This document shows, in pieces, positions 45,924 through 55,443 of a stretch of 64,000 nt of DNA. The notes under the pieces are model-generated. The model did not search any database. It was given only the letters and a program-made list of their open reading frames with translations, and was not told the origin of the DNA. Position 1 is the first letter of the stretch. Every line of letters begins with the position of its first letter. The DNA lies in contig DJGX01000012.1 in assembly GCA_002432865.1 (NCBI GenBank), positions 1-64,000 on the forward strand. The letters are read 5' to 3'. Origin of the DNA: Cloacimonetes bacterium UBA5835. GTDB lineage: Bacteria; Cloacimonadota; Cloacimonadia; Cloacimonadales; Cloacimonadaceae. Both the position numbers and the translations under genes were made by a program.

Positions 45924-46550
45924 ATGTCAATTTTAGATTTAATCGTAAAAGGCGGATTCCTGATGTATGTACTTACGGTTATCTCCGTAATCAGCATTGG
46001 AATTATTATCGAAAAATACCGTCAATTCAGAAAAGTAAGAATTGCTAATAATAAACTGATAGAATCATTGAAATCCCAGGATAAATTGGAAAACATCCGG
46101 GCACTAATTAATCTACATCAGAATGAATGTCCAATGGGAATAATGCTCTATAAACTGTTTAATAGTCCCAGTGATGATCTGGATTTAATTAATCAGAGTA
46201 TGGAAGCTACAGCAAATTTAGAACTGCATAAATTGGAAAGAGGTTTGGGCTGGCTTTCTACTTTTGCCGCTATTGCTCCCTTGATAGGTTTTTTGGGAAC
46301 AGTTTTAGGAATGGTGAATGTATTTATGAAAATCCAAGCAGCGAATCAAAGTGGAGTAGATATTTCTATGCTTGCAGGAGGAATCTGGGTTGCTCTGTTA
46401 ACTACCGTAGGAGGATTGATTGTAGGTATTTTTACCATCATTTTTTACAACGACCTAGTCCAAAAACTTGAAAACATAGTAAAAGATATGCAGGATAATG
46501 CAATTGAACATATCATTAAATACAAGAAAATAATGCAAGGAAAACTATGA
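45924..46550 (+). CDS. exbB: ExbB/TolQ-type proton channel subunit
   Basis: A 208-residue inner-membrane protein with an N-terminal helix (about 9-29) and two later helices (about 107-130 and 145-170). GLGWLSTFAAIAPLIGFLGTVLGMVN is the MotA/TolQ/ExbB signature and GGIWVALLTTVGGLIVGI is the pore helix with its conserved Thr. With ExbD it would convert proton motive force into work on the TonB-like partner. GTGAGG precedes the ATG. It overlaps exbD by 4 bp. Confidence 0.92.
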   Translation: MSILDLIVKGGFLMYVLTVISVISIGIIIEKYRQFRKVRIANNKLIESLKSQDKLENIRALINLHQNECPMGIMLYKLFNSPSDDLDLINQSMEATANLELHKLERGLGWLSTFAAIAPLIGFLGTVLGMVNVFMKIQAANQSGVDISMLAGGIWVALLTTVGGLIVGIFTIIFYNDLVQKLENIVKDMQDNAIEHIIKYKKIMQGKL

Positions 46551-46948
46551 AACTGCGGGTTTCCAAACAACGGATTTCCACAACTATGCTAATATCGATG
46601 ACCGATGTCATCTTCCTTCTATTATTGTTTTTATTAATCGGCTCGAATTTTGTTAGTCAAACAGGCCTTCCAATTCGGCTTCCCGGTTCTTCAACTTCGG
46701 TACGCCAAAGTTATGAAACTTTATTAATCACCTATTATAATGATGGACATCTGTATTTTATGGATAAACCCATAACTATTCAGCAGCTTAAAGATATATT
46801 ACAGCAAAAATATCAAACTCCTGAGCAGGTCGTCCGTATTGCTGTCGAAAAACAAGTGTCAGTGCAAAAATTAATTGACCTAATGGATATTGTTCGTGAA
46901 ATCGGCTACGAACATATCTTTATTGCCACTACAGTAGAAAAGGGATAG
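46547..46948 (+). CDS. exbD: ExbD/TolR-type subunit
   Basis: A 133-residue protein with one N-terminal helix (about 15-37) starting with the family's conserved proton-carrying Asp in SMTDVIFLLLLFLLI. The periplasmic domain ends DLMDIVREIGYEHIFIAT, the usual TolR/ExbD end pattern. It works with ExbB. It overlaps exbB by 4 bp and lies 2 bp before the TonB-like gene, forming the full energy-transducing trio. Confidence 0.92.
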   Translation: MKLRVSKQRISTTMLISMTDVIFLLLLFLLIGSNFVSQTGLPIRLPGSSTSVRQSYETLLITYYNDGHLYFMDKPITIQQLKDILQQKYQTPEQVVRIAVEKQVSVQKLIDLMDIVREIGYEHIFIATTVEKG

Positions 46949-46950
46949 TA

Positions 46951-47670
46951 GTGCGTCGCTTTAATCCTTTCAAGCTATTTAACGGATATTTTATCTCTGT
47001 TGTTTTTCACCTTCTGTTATTCCTCTTTTTTGCCTTCTATTTTCTTAAGCCATACACTCCGGAAAAATGGTATAGCTTTGAATGGGAATCTTCGCAAGAA
47101 AACAAAGTAAAAAAAACTTCTTCCCTAAGAATTGAAGACCTGATTGGAGGAAAAAATGCTGCAGGATCAGCTGGAATCTCCAAATCCCAGGAAAGCTCTG
47201 GAAATATGAGCTTAAATCTGAACAAATTAACTCCTGAGCGCGCTGGTGAAAGTGAATCTGTTATCACTATGCCTTTAAATGTTCCCAATCAAGAAGAAAA
47301 TAAAGCTAATATTCCTTCCAGTTTTACCCGTAATCGTGGAGCCCATTCTTTAAAAGAAATACCAGGAACTTTCCAGAAAACAAATCCAAACTTTTCTGCA
47401 ACTTTAGAAGAGGGTGGTGGAGAAGCATATATTATCAGCCAATCCAAACCCCAAATAATTCCTACCGAAGAAGGTGAGGTTTATATAGAATTTAAACTTA
47501 TGAGAAATGGAGCGATAGATATGAACAGTGTTAATATTCTTTCCTTTACTAATGCAGCTTATGTAGAATCAATCCGTAAAGTTATGCCTTCCTGGAAGTT
47601 CGGATTTAAAGGTGTATACAATCCTAAAACTACTTATCGTTTACTTTGCAGGTTTGTGATAAATGAATAA
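46951..47670 (+). CDS. TonB-like energy transducer
   Basis: A 239-residue protein with one N-terminal helix (about 12-31), a low-complexity Ser/Asn/Glu-rich periplasmic spacer and a C-terminal domain of about 80 residues. That end region (EGEVYIEFKLMRNGAIDMNSVNI, then IRKVMPSWKF) fits the TonB C-terminal fold. The start is a GTG with AGGGAT upstream. The trio order exbB-exbD-tonB supports the call. The spacer lacks the Pro-rich repeats of classic TonB. It overlaps folP by 8 bp. Whether it serves outer-membrane receptors or a Tol-type envelope role is unknown. Confidence 0.8.
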   Translation: MRRFNPFKLFNGYFISVVFHLLLFLFFAFYFLKPYTPEKWYSFEWESSQENKVKKTSSLRIEDLIGGKNAAGSAGISKSQESSGNMSLNLNKLTPERAGESESVITMPLNVPNQEENKANIPSSFTRNRGAHSLKEIPGTFQKTNPNFSATLEEGGGEAYIISQSKPQIIPTEEGEVYIEFKLMRNGAIDMNSVNILSFTNAAYVESIRKVMPSWKFGFKGVYNPKTTYRLLCRFVINE

Positions 47671-48496
47671 GAATTACTATCCTGAACATATTCCTGTTAT
47701 AATGGGTATCTTGAATGTTACCGAGGATTCATTTTCGGATGGAGAACAGTTTTTAGATAGGGATTCCGCAATTAAACATTCAATAGAAATGATTGCTCAG
47801 GGAGCAGAAATAATTGATATTGGAGCAGAATCTACCCGCCCCGGTTCTTTGCCTGTAAACTCGGAAACTCAATTGAAAAGAATCGTTCCAATTATTACTA
47901 CTATCAAAGAAAAGTATCCAGATCAAATTCTATCGGTAGATACTCAAAATACTGCTGTAGCAAAGAAGTCCATAGAACTTGGCGTCACTATAATCAACGA
48001 CATTTCTGCTCTCAGAACCGATTCTGAGATGGCTGAATTGTTAGCTGACAATCCGCAAATTAAAGTCGTTCTTATGCATATGCAAGGAATTCCACGCACA
48101 ATGCAACTCAATCCTTTTTATACAGATGTGATAGCAGAAATCAATGACTTTTTTCAGGAACGGATAGATTATTGTTTAAGTAAAGGAATTCTGCTCGAGA
48201 ATATAATACTTGATCCTGGAATTGGTTTCGGAAAAACCCTGGAGCATAATTTAACCATCCTTGCCAATTTGAAATCCTTCAAACAATTTGGATTACCTGT
48301 TCTGTTGGGTGCTAGCAGAAAGAGCTTTATTGATAAAATTTCTCCCTCACTTCCCTCGCAACGCATAGGAGGATGTCTTGCCGCTGCTTTTGCTGCTGCC
48401 TGTGGAGAAATGGATATTATTCGGGTGCATGATGTGCTGGCTCATAAACAATTCTTTGATGTTTTAATAGCAATTGCCAAGGCTGGAAAAAATTAA
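47663..48496 (+). CDS. folP: Dihydropteroate synthase
   Basis: A 277-residue folate enzyme joining p-aminobenzoate to dihydropterin pyrophosphate, the target of sulfonamides. It has IMGILNVTEDSFSDG (about 13-27), DIGAESTRPGS, DTQNTAVA, NDISAL, LMHMQGIPRTMQ and LGASRKSFI, all the standard motifs. The start overlaps the TonB-like gene by 8 bp and its stop is followed at once by the GTG of cdaA. folP next to a cdaA-type diadenylate cyclase is a known conserved pairing in several phyla. Confidence 0.95.
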   Translation: MNKNYYPEHIPVIMGILNVTEDSFSDGEQFLDRDSAIKHSIEMIAQGAEIIDIGAESTRPGSLPVNSETQLKRIVPIITTIKEKYPDQILSVDTQNTAVAKKSIELGVTIINDISALRTDSEMAELLADNPQIKVVLMHMQGIPRTMQLNPFYTDVIAEINDFFQERIDYCLSKGILLENIILDPGIGFGKTLEHNLTILANLKSFKQFGLPVLLGASRKSFIDKISPSLPSQRIGGCLAAAFAAACGEMDIIRVHDVLAHKQFFDVLIAIAKAGKN

Positions 48497-49243
48497 GTGG
48501 AATTTTTAATTCCTCGTTATCAAGACATTGTAGACATACTGTTTATTGCTTTCCTGATATATCAAGCATTGCTAATTGTTCGTAAGTCCGGAGGTTATCA
48601 GGTTTTATGGGGTTTACTGTTTGTTCTTGTCCTCTATATTGTAGCGATAATATTCAATCTTAAGATGGTTGGGTCATTGCTGAACGCTATCCGTAACTAT
48701 TGGTTTATAGCAGTTGTGATTCTCTTTCAACCAGAACTACGTTCAATTTTATCTCATTTAAATCTACCGCGAGAATTAAGTAAAGCATTCAGTAAACAGG
48801 AAAAATCCTCCCTCTATACTCCTATTATTGATGCTGTTTCTTCTATGAGTTTTCGTAAAATCGGAGCTTTGATTGTGCTGGAAAATAAACGGAAATTAAA
48901 TGAATATATATATAGCGGCGAACCTATTGATGCCGCTGTTTCAATGCGACTTATTCTTACAATATTCAATCCTAAAAGCGTGCTTCATGATGGAGCAATT
49001 ATTATTCGCGACCAGCGTATAATGGCTGCTAAAGTAGTGCTACCTCTATCGAGAAAAGATGAATATGTTCGTAAATTCGGTACTCGCCATTTAGCCGGAA
49101 TAGGAATTACAGAAATAAGCGATGCAATAGCTATTATTGTTTCTGAACAAACTGGACAAATATCTGTAGCTAACGCTGGAAAAATTCAAACGAATGTCGC
49201 TTTTGAAGAATTGATGCAGATTTTAACCGATGCAACTAAATAA
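48497..49243 (+). CDS. cdaA: Diadenylate cyclase, CdaA/DacA type
   Basis: A 248-residue membrane enzyme that makes cyclic di-AMP from two ATP. Three N-terminal helices (about 13-30, 37-55 and 66-78) precede the DisA_N domain at about 100-235. The active-site DGA is at 165-167 (LHDGAIII), and GTRHLAGIGITE at 195-206 takes the place of the usual GTRHRAA, so the third residue of the RHR motif is Leu199. It starts with a GTG next to the folP stop codon and overlaps coaE by 14 bp. The family is firm; activity with the altered motif is likely but unproven. Confidence 0.9.
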   Translation: MEFLIPRYQDIVDILFIAFLIYQALLIVRKSGGYQVLWGLLFVLVLYIVAIIFNLKMVGSLLNAIRNYWFIAVVILFQPELRSILSHLNLPRELSKAFSKQEKSSLYTPIIDAVSSMSFRKIGALIVLENKRKLNEYIYSGEPIDAAVSMRLILTIFNPKSVLHDGAIIIRDQRIMAAKVVLPLSRKDEYVRKFGTRHLAGIGITEISDAIAIIVSEQTGQISVANAGKIQTNVAFEELMQILTDATK

Positions 49244-49880
49244 TCGCCCTTTGCTTATTGGAATTACAGGAAATATTGGTAGCGGAAAGAGTTCTTTCTG
49301 TAATTACCTGGCTGCTAATGGCTTGAGAATAATCTCTGCAGATGTTCTGGCAAACCAACATCTGGAAGATAAAGACATTCAAAGTGCTTTGGTAACACGC
49401 TATTCTCCAGACATTTTAACCACTTCCGTAAGAGATAAAAATGTTCTTACTATAAACCGTAAACTCTTGGCTGACAAGGTTTTTATTAGTGAAACAGAAA
49501 CGAATTATTTAAACTCCTTAATCCACCCTCTTGTCTTACAGGACTTTCAGCAAATAGCTGAACAAAGCCAAGAAAAAGTTCTCTGCTTTGAAGTTCCTCT
49601 TCTTTTTGAAGCAAATCTTCAAGATTGTTTTGATTATCTTATTTTGATTAGTGCTTCTAAAGAAAAACGTTTAGACCGTTTAGAAAAAAAAGGTGAAGAA
49701 AAATCGAAGGCAGAAAAAAGAATTATGCACCAAATACCGGATATTAATAAACGCAATTTGGTAGACTTAGTTATAGAAAACAACAATGATATAGATGCCC
49801 TTCATAAGGCTGCAGATAACTTTGCCAACCATATTAGCGAAATTAAACTAAAAGAGGTGCGTCCCTTTATTTTAGTATAA
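49230..49880 (+). CDS. coaE: Dephospho-CoA kinase
   Basis: A 216-residue P-loop kinase for the last step of coenzyme A synthesis. Walker A is GITGNIGSGKSS at about 10-21. The CoA-binding segment ISADVLANQHL and the lid sequences FEVPLLFEANLQ (the conserved PLLFE) and RLDRLEKKGEEKSKAEKRI are present. Length is normal. It overlaps cdaA by 14 bp and ends the exbB run. The next 230 bp have no gene; a TTGACT at 50054 may be part of a promoter for hydF. Confidence 0.94.
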   Translation: MQLNNRPLLIGITGNIGSGKSSFCNYLAANGLRIISADVLANQHLEDKDIQSALVTRYSPDILTTSVRDKNVLTINRKLLADKVFISETETNYLNSLIHPLVLQDFQQIAEQSQEKVLCFEVPLLFEANLQDCFDYLILISASKEKRLDRLEKKGEEKSKAEKRIMHQIPDINKRNLVDLVIENNNDIDALHKAADNFANHISEIKLKEVRPFILV

Positions 49881-50113
49881 TTTGTTGCCAGCACTTATCC
49901 AATTCCCATTACATTTTGCGTAGTTTACATTCCTATCAGCTTTGATGTTTTTTGCTAATCACTATATATACAGGTAAAATAACCTTTGCATTAATTAAAC
50001 TTGCTGACATCAATAACTTTTCTACTTCCTAAAGTAATAAGCAAAGAAAGGACTTGACTAATACCTAAGTTCTTAAGAAAAGGAATAGGTATATTAGAAT
50101 ATGGAGTAAAAAA

Positions 50114-51328
50114 ATGAGCAGTACGCCTCGCGGTGAACGCTTAATTATAGCCATTATCGGAAAACGAAATGCCGGTAAAAGCAGTTTAATAAATGCTCTT
50201 GTGGGGCAGGAAATAGCTATTGTGTCCGAAATCCCAGGCACAACTACTGATCCCGTAGATAAGCATTATGAACTTCTACCTTTGGGACCCGTTACTTTTT
50301 ATGATACCGCTGGAGTTGATGATACAGGTGAATTGGGACAAAAACGCGTTCAGGCCACTCAAAAAATACTATATCGTGCTGATATCGCCATTTTTGTTTC
50401 TGATGGCAGACCATTTACTAAAGCTGAACTGACAATGATGGATAAAATTATCGGAATGGAATTGCCAATACTGGTGGTTTTTAATAAAAGTGACATAATA
50501 GAAGCAAACCCGGAAAATATGGATTTATGCCTAAAGAAATCCCTGCCTTATGTGAGTGTATCTTGCATAACTAAAGACGGAATTAGAGAATGTAAGGATA
50601 AACTGATCAATTTGGCACCTCAGGTTTTAAAAGACAATCGTATTATTGCCGCTGATCTAGTAAATCCCCAAAGTAATATAATTCTGGTTACTCCTATTGA
50701 TTCTTCTGCCCCCAAGGGTCGTCTTATTCTGCCTCAAGTTCAAACTCTGCGTGATTTGCTGGACCGAAATTGTGTAGTAACCGTTGTAAAGGAAACAGAA
50801 CTAAAGTCAGCTCTGGAAAACATAAAAGAACCACCTTCCCTGGTAATAACAGATTCCCAAGTAATTGATATGGTAGCTAAAATCGTACCTGAAGAAATTC
50901 CCTTAACCACTTTTTCTATTCTTTTTGCCCGTTATAAAGGTGAATTAGATATTCTTTTGGAAGGCATAAACCGCTTAAAATCACTTAAGGATGGTGATAA
51001 GATTTTAATTGCTGAGGCCTGTTCTCATCATATTCAAAAAGACGATATCGGCAGAGTTAAAATCCCTAACTGGATGAGAAGTTTTAGCAGTAAAACTCTT
51101 ACTTTTGAGGTTTATGCAGGACACGATTTTCCAGACAATTTGGAAGAATATGCTGTTTGTGTTCATTGCGGTGGCTGTATGATTACATCTATGGAAATGA
51201 ACAGACGCATTATGGAATGCCATAGGCGCGGGGTTCCTATTACTAATTACGGATTGACAATTTCTTATCTGAAAGGTGTTTTGGATAGAACTATTCAGCC
51301 ATTAATGAAGGAGAAAAAAGAACAATGA
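50114..51328 (+). CDS. hydF: [FeFe]-hydrogenase maturation GTPase HydF
   Basis: A 404-residue scaffold on which the di-iron active-site subcluster is assembled before transfer to the hydrogenase. The GTPase domain has GKRNAGKS (16-23), GTTTDPV, YDTAGVDD and FNKSD. The C-terminal domain has the iron-sulfur ligands C303 in EACSHH and C352/C355 in HCGGC, with H305 as the known nearby residue. This motif set is specific to HydF. It predicts an [FeFe] hydrogenase elsewhere in the genome. HydE and HydG are not in this window. It overlaps the nitrilase gene by 4 bp. Confidence 0.96.
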   Translation: MSSTPRGERLIIAIIGKRNAGKSSLINALVGQEIAIVSEIPGTTTDPVDKHYELLPLGPVTFYDTAGVDDTGELGQKRVQATQKILYRADIAIFVSDGRPFTKAELTMMDKIIGMELPILVVFNKSDIIEANPENMDLCLKKSLPYVSVSCITKDGIRECKDKLINLAPQVLKDNRIIAADLVNPQSNIILVTPIDSSAPKGRLILPQVQTLRDLLDRNCVVTVVKETELKSALENIKEPPSLVITDSQVIDMVAKIVPEEIPLTTFSILFARYKGELDILLEGINRLKSLKDGDKILIAEACSHHIQKDDIGRVKIPNWMRSFSSKTLTFEVYAGHDFPDNLEEYAVCVHCGGCMITSMEMNRRIMECHRRGVPITNYGLTISYLKGVLDRTIQPLMKEKKEQ

Positions 51329-52116
51329 AAGTATCAGTTTTACAATTTGAACCTCGTTTATTGGATAAGGCATATAACTTAATGCGTATCACAGACTTGC
51401 TAAGCTCTCTAAAAACCGATCTGGTAGTTATGCCTGAACTTTGTACAAGCGGTTATGTTTTCAGCACAAAAGAAGAGGTATATTCCATTGCTGAAGTTTC
51501 TGGTAAAGGAGAAGCGTTTCTTGCTTTATCTAATATAGCCACAAAGAATAACTGCAGCATAGTTTATGGTTATCCTGAAGTTGATGGTGATAAACTATAC
51601 AATTCCAGCATGTTAATAATGCCCGATGGTGATTACCATAACTACCGAAAAACCCATTTGTTCAACCGTGAAAAGCTGTTCTTCAGTCCTGGAGATACAG
51701 GTTTTCAAGTTTTTACTACTCCCGCTGGAGTAAAAATCGGAATGATGATTTGTTTCGATTGGCAATTTCCTGAAGCAGCAAGAACTCTTGCCCTATCAGG
51801 TGCTCAGATTATTTGTCATCCAACGAATTTAGTTTTGCCTTGGTGTCAGGCAGCAATGAAAATTCGCAGTTTAGAAAATAGGGTATTTACCATAACCTCA
51901 AATCGGATAGGGACAGAAACCAATGCTGGAGTTACAATTAGCTTTACAGGTGCAAGCCAGGTTCTTAATACAAAAGGAGAACTTCTTGCCAATCTTCCTG
52001 TTAACAAGGAAGGAATTGCAACTGCAGAAATAAATCCCCTTGAGGCAAATGACAAAACTATAACAGAACGGAATGATGCTTTTAAAGATAGACGACCGGA
52101 GCTTTATCGCTTATGA
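51325..52116 (+). CDS. Carbon-nitrogen hydrolase (nitrilase superfamily)
   Basis: A 263-residue amidase with the Glu-Lys-Cys triad: E38 in MPELCTSGY, K109 in NYRKTHLF and C143 in GMMICFDWQFPEA. Members hydrolyse small amides, carbamoyl compounds or deaminated glutathione. The C-x-D-W-Q-F-P-E pattern suggests an omega-amidase or carbamoyl hydrolase type, but the substrate is unclear. It lies within a coupled run: 4-bp overlap with hydF before and ligA after. No functional link to either is evident. Confidence 0.88.
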   Translation: MKVSVLQFEPRLLDKAYNLMRITDLLSSLKTDLVVMPELCTSGYVFSTKEEVYSIAEVSGKGEAFLALSNIATKNNCSIVYGYPEVDGDKLYNSSMLIMPDGDYHNYRKTHLFNREKLFFSPGDTGFQVFTTPAGVKIGMMICFDWQFPEAARTLALSGAQIICHPTNLVLPWCQAAMKIRSLENRVFTITSNRIGTETNAGVTISFTGASQVLNTKGELLANLPVNKEGIATAEINPLEANDKTITERNDAFKDRRPELYRL

Positions 52117-54116
52117 ATAAAGAAGAAATAAAAGCCGAGATAGAAGAGCTTAGAGCTGAAATAGAGAAACATAACCGGCTTTATTATGTATTGGCAAAAC
52201 CTGAAATCAGCGATTACGAATATGATATGCTGGTTAAGCATTTGCAGGATTTGGAAGCGCAATATTCTGAAGAAACCATAGAAGAATCCCCTACTCGGAA
52301 AGTTGGCAGTGATCTAGCTCCTGGAGCTAAAACCATTCCTCATAAGGTACGAATGACAAGCTTGGAAAATGCTTACTCCTTGGAAGAGGTTTTATCGTTT
52401 ATGAACAGGACAAATAATGATTTGGGTTATAATAGTGAATATTGTGCTGAGCTTAAAATTGATGGATTCAGCATCAATTTGTATTACGAAAACGGAGAAT
52501 TCATATATGCTACAACTCGAGGAGACGGTTTAGAAGGTGAGGATGTAACAGAGAACTTCCGTTTGATTCCAGAAGTACCTTTTACTATCGATTATAAAAG
52601 ACCCGTAGAAATCAGAGGTGAGATCTATATTCCTATCCAGGATTTTTTAGCACTGAATGAAACCCGAAGAGAAAATGAGCTAAAAACCTTTGCTAATCCG
52701 CGTAATGCTGCTGCTGGTTCAATCAAACTTAAAAATTCTGAAGAAGTTAAATCTCGCCATTTGCAAGCTTTGTTTTATGCTCTTGGTTATTATGAATCAC
52801 CCTTGATTTCCAAAAACGAAGTGGTAGATAAACAAACACGCTTATTAGATTTTTTAACAGAGCTTGGCTTTAAAACCAGTAAAAGAGCTCTATGCAATTC
52901 CTATAAAGAAATTGAAGAATTTTGTTTGCAAGTAGAGCAGGAACGTTATACTCTTCCGTATGATATTGATGGAATTGTAATTAAGGTTAATAATCTGGAA
53001 GATCAGAAAAAGCTTGGTTGGACGGCTAAAAGTCCCAAATGGGCAATTGCTTATAAATTTAAGCCAGAAGAGAAAGAAACAATATTGGAATCAGTCAGCT
53101 TCCAAGTTGGCAGAACCGGTGCAGTTACTCCTGTAGCAAATTTAAAACCTGTATATATTTCAGGAAGCACTGTTTCTCATTCTACTTTGCATAATGCCGA
53201 TGAAATAAAGCGACTCGATTTACATTATGGGGACACAGTTTTGGTAGTTAAAAGCGGTGAGATTATTCCTAAAATTCTTTCAGTAAATATCAGTAAACGC
53301 CCGCAAAATGCTAAACCAGTTGAATTTCCTGTTAGTTGCCCAGTATGTTATACACCTTTAGAACGCGATGAAGATGGAAGCATAATTTACTGCCCAAATG
53401 CTAATTGTCCTGCTCAAGTACAACGAAAACTGGAACATTTTGCTTCTCGTGAGGCAATGGATATATATGGCTTAGGTAGTTCTTTAATTGCCCGTTTGAT
53501 AGAAACAGGTCAGATAAAGAGTATTCCTGATATCTATCACCTTGATTATGACAAAATTGCCTCTATGGATAGAATGGGAAAGAAATCTGCAGAAAATTTA
53601 CGGAAAGCTATTGAAGCATCCAAAACCAAAAATTTTGATAGAGTCCTTTTTGCTCTTGGAATTAGGCATATAGGACTAATTACTGCTCGAACACTGGCTC
53701 AACATTTTAAAACCATTGATGCTCTAATTGCAGCAACCGATGAAGATCTTTTAGGTGTCCCTGATATTGGTTCTATTATAGCTCATTCCATTATTGGCTT
53801 TTTCTCTCAAAAAAGCAATCTGGAACTGATTGACTCTTTGAAAGCAGTCGGATTGCAGTTTGCCTATACCAGCTCACAAAGGTCTAATACATTGGCAAAT
53901 AAGACTTTTCTGATAACTGGTACTCTGTCTAATTATGGTAGGAAGGAAATGGAAAGCTTAATAATGGAACACGGGGGTAAAATATTAAGCGGTGTAAGCA
54001 AACAACTCAATTACCTTATCGTAGGTGAGAATCCTGGTTCTAAACTGGATAAAGCACACCAACTGGGAACAGTTAAAATAATTAATGAATTAGAGCTTTT
54101 GGATATGCTGAAATGA
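52113..54116 (+). CDS. ligA: NAD+-dependent DNA ligase
   Basis: A 667-residue replication and repair ligase. Domains in order: N-terminal NAD-binding domain Ia (HNRLYYVLAKPEISDYEYD), adenylation domain with K115 in AELKIDGFS, OB fold (YKFKPEEKETILESV), a zinc finger with four Cys (CPVCYTPLERDEDGSIIYCP and NCPAQ), helix-hairpin-helix repeats (MGKKSAENLRKAI, LGIRHIG) and a C-terminal BRCT domain (NKTFLITGTLSNYGRKEME). Full length. Overlaps both neighbours by 4 bp. Confidence 0.97.
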   Translation: MNKEEIKAEIEELRAEIEKHNRLYYVLAKPEISDYEYDMLVKHLQDLEAQYSEETIEESPTRKVGSDLAPGAKTIPHKVRMTSLENAYSLEEVLSFMNRTNNDLGYNSEYCAELKIDGFSINLYYENGEFIYATTRGDGLEGEDVTENFRLIPEVPFTIDYKRPVEIRGEIYIPIQDFLALNETRRENELKTFANPRNAAAGSIKLKNSEEVKSRHLQALFYALGYYESPLISKNEVVDKQTRLLDFLTELGFKTSKRALCNSYKEIEEFCLQVEQERYTLPYDIDGIVIKVNNLEDQKKLGWTAKSPKWAIAYKFKPEEKETILESVSFQVGRTGAVTPVANLKPVYISGSTVSHSTLHNADEIKRLDLHYGDTVLVVKSGEIIPKILSVNISKRPQNAKPVEFPVSCPVCYTPLERDEDGSIIYCPNANCPAQVQRKLEHFASREAMDIYGLGSSLIARLIETGQIKSIPDIYHLDYDKIASMDRMGKKSAENLRKAIEASKTKNFDRVLFALGIRHIGLITARTLAQHFKTIDALIAATDEDLLGVPDIGSIIAHSIIGFFSQKSNLELIDSLKAVGLQFAYTSSQRSNTLANKTFLITGTLSNYGRKEMESLIMEHGGKILSGVSKQLNYLIVGENPGSKLDKAHQLGTVKIINELELLDMLK

Positions 54117-55441
54117 AAATCCTGAAGCGATATCTTTTGAAAGAGCATATTGCTCCATTTTTTATTGCTCTGATGGTAGTTACCTTTGTTTTATTGAGTG
54201 ATCGAATTATCGATTTATTGAACCTGATTATTGAAAAGAAACTGCCTTGGCAAATAATATTTGAACTATTTGGTCTTTCTCTGCCTTATATGCTTGCTCT
54301 TTCTATTCCTATGGCTGTGCTTGTTGCAACTATTCTTGCTTTTGGAAGAATGAGTGTAGATAGAGAAATTATCGCTATTAAATCCAGCGGAATAAATATT
54401 TATTCGCTAATTGGCCCTTTGGTTATAGTAGCTCTGTTATTAACCGGGTTAATGGTTTATTTTAACCATTGGTTTCTTCCTGAAACTAATCATAAATTGA
54501 AGAATTTAACACTGAAAATTGCTTATTATAAGCCAATGACGATTATCAAAGAGAAAGAATTTACGAACTTTATGGATTATACTATCTTCGCCAATGAAGC
54601 AACGGATTCTTTACTAACGGATGTTCTAATATATGATCGCAGTCAAACACATTTCCCCCGTACTGTTTTTGCCAAAACAGGAAATGTAATTCAGAAGGAT
54701 AATGGCAATTCTCTTCAGATAATATTAAATAACGGAGAAATGCATGAACGCAATGAAAAAGAGCCCGGTAAATATCAGAAAACCACTTTTACCAACTATG
54801 TGATAAATGTTCGTAATTTAGGTAGCAATGTTGATATGTTTGAAACAGGTTATCGTAGCGATAGAGAAATGAACTATGGCCAGTTAGTTGCTGCTATTAA
54901 AGGTCACAAAGAGGAACTTACAATAAAACAACAAGAAATAGTAGAATTGAATAAACGCATAGAACTGCTTAAGAAAAGCCCTCCAAGCTTTACTCGCAAT
55001 ATGGAATTACAACGCTTGCATTCAATGCAAAAAATGACAAGTGACCGAGTAGAAGAACTAAAAGAACTGATTAGCTCTCTTCAGGTTGAATATCATAAGA
55101 AATTTTCTATCTCTTTCGCTATCATTATCTTTATCTTGATAGGTATACCACTTGGTTTAATGACTCGAACCAGTGGGATAGGTATGTCCTTTTCGGTTTC
55201 TTCGGTAATTTTCCTAATTTATTATATAGCTTTGAATGCAGGCGAACAACTTGCTGACAAAGGAAATATGCCACCTTTTCTTTCAATGTGGTTATCCAAT
55301 ATTGCGTTTTTAATCATTGCCATTTTTTTGATTATTAGCTCCATTAAAGAGAAAAAGTTGATAGATATGCCCACTCTGATGTGGAGAATTAAGCACTACC
55401 GTAACAGAAAAGCACCCGTTCCAGATGAGATTGTACACTAA
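54113..55441 (+). CDS. LptF/LptG-family permease
   Basis: A 442-residue protein of the YjgP/YjgQ family, inner-membrane parts of the lipopolysaccharide transporter. Six helices are seen: three before and three after a periplasmic beta-jellyroll-like domain at about 130-250. FILIGIPLGLMTRTSGIG, split near residue 342, is the conserved fifth-helix region, and ILKRYLLKEHIAPF is the usual N-terminus. A long helical insert (about 255-325) of coiled-coil character precedes the second helix set. It is followed 2 bp later by its paralog, as for LptF-LptG. The ATPase LptB is not in this window. Confidence 0.9.
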   Translation: MKILKRYLLKEHIAPFFIALMVVTFVLLSDRIIDLLNLIIEKKLPWQIIFELFGLSLPYMLALSIPMAVLVATILAFGRMSVDREIIAIKSSGINIYSLIGPLVIVALLLTGLMVYFNHWFLPETNHKLKNLTLKIAYYKPMTIIKEKEFTNFMDYTIFANEATDSLLTDVLIYDRSQTHFPRTVFAKTGNVIQKDNGNSLQIILNNGEMHERNEKEPGKYQKTTFTNYVINVRNLGSNVDMFETGYRSDREMNYGQLVAAIKGHKEELTIKQQEIVELNKRIELLKKSPPSFTRNMELQRLHSMQKMTSDRVEELKELISSLQVEYHKKFSISFAIIIFILIGIPLGLMTRTSGIGMSFSVSSVIFLIYYIALNAGEQLADKGNMPPFLSMWLSNIAFLIIAIFLIISSIKEKKLIDMPTLMWRIKHYRNRKAPVPDEIVH

Positions 55442-55443
55442 AG

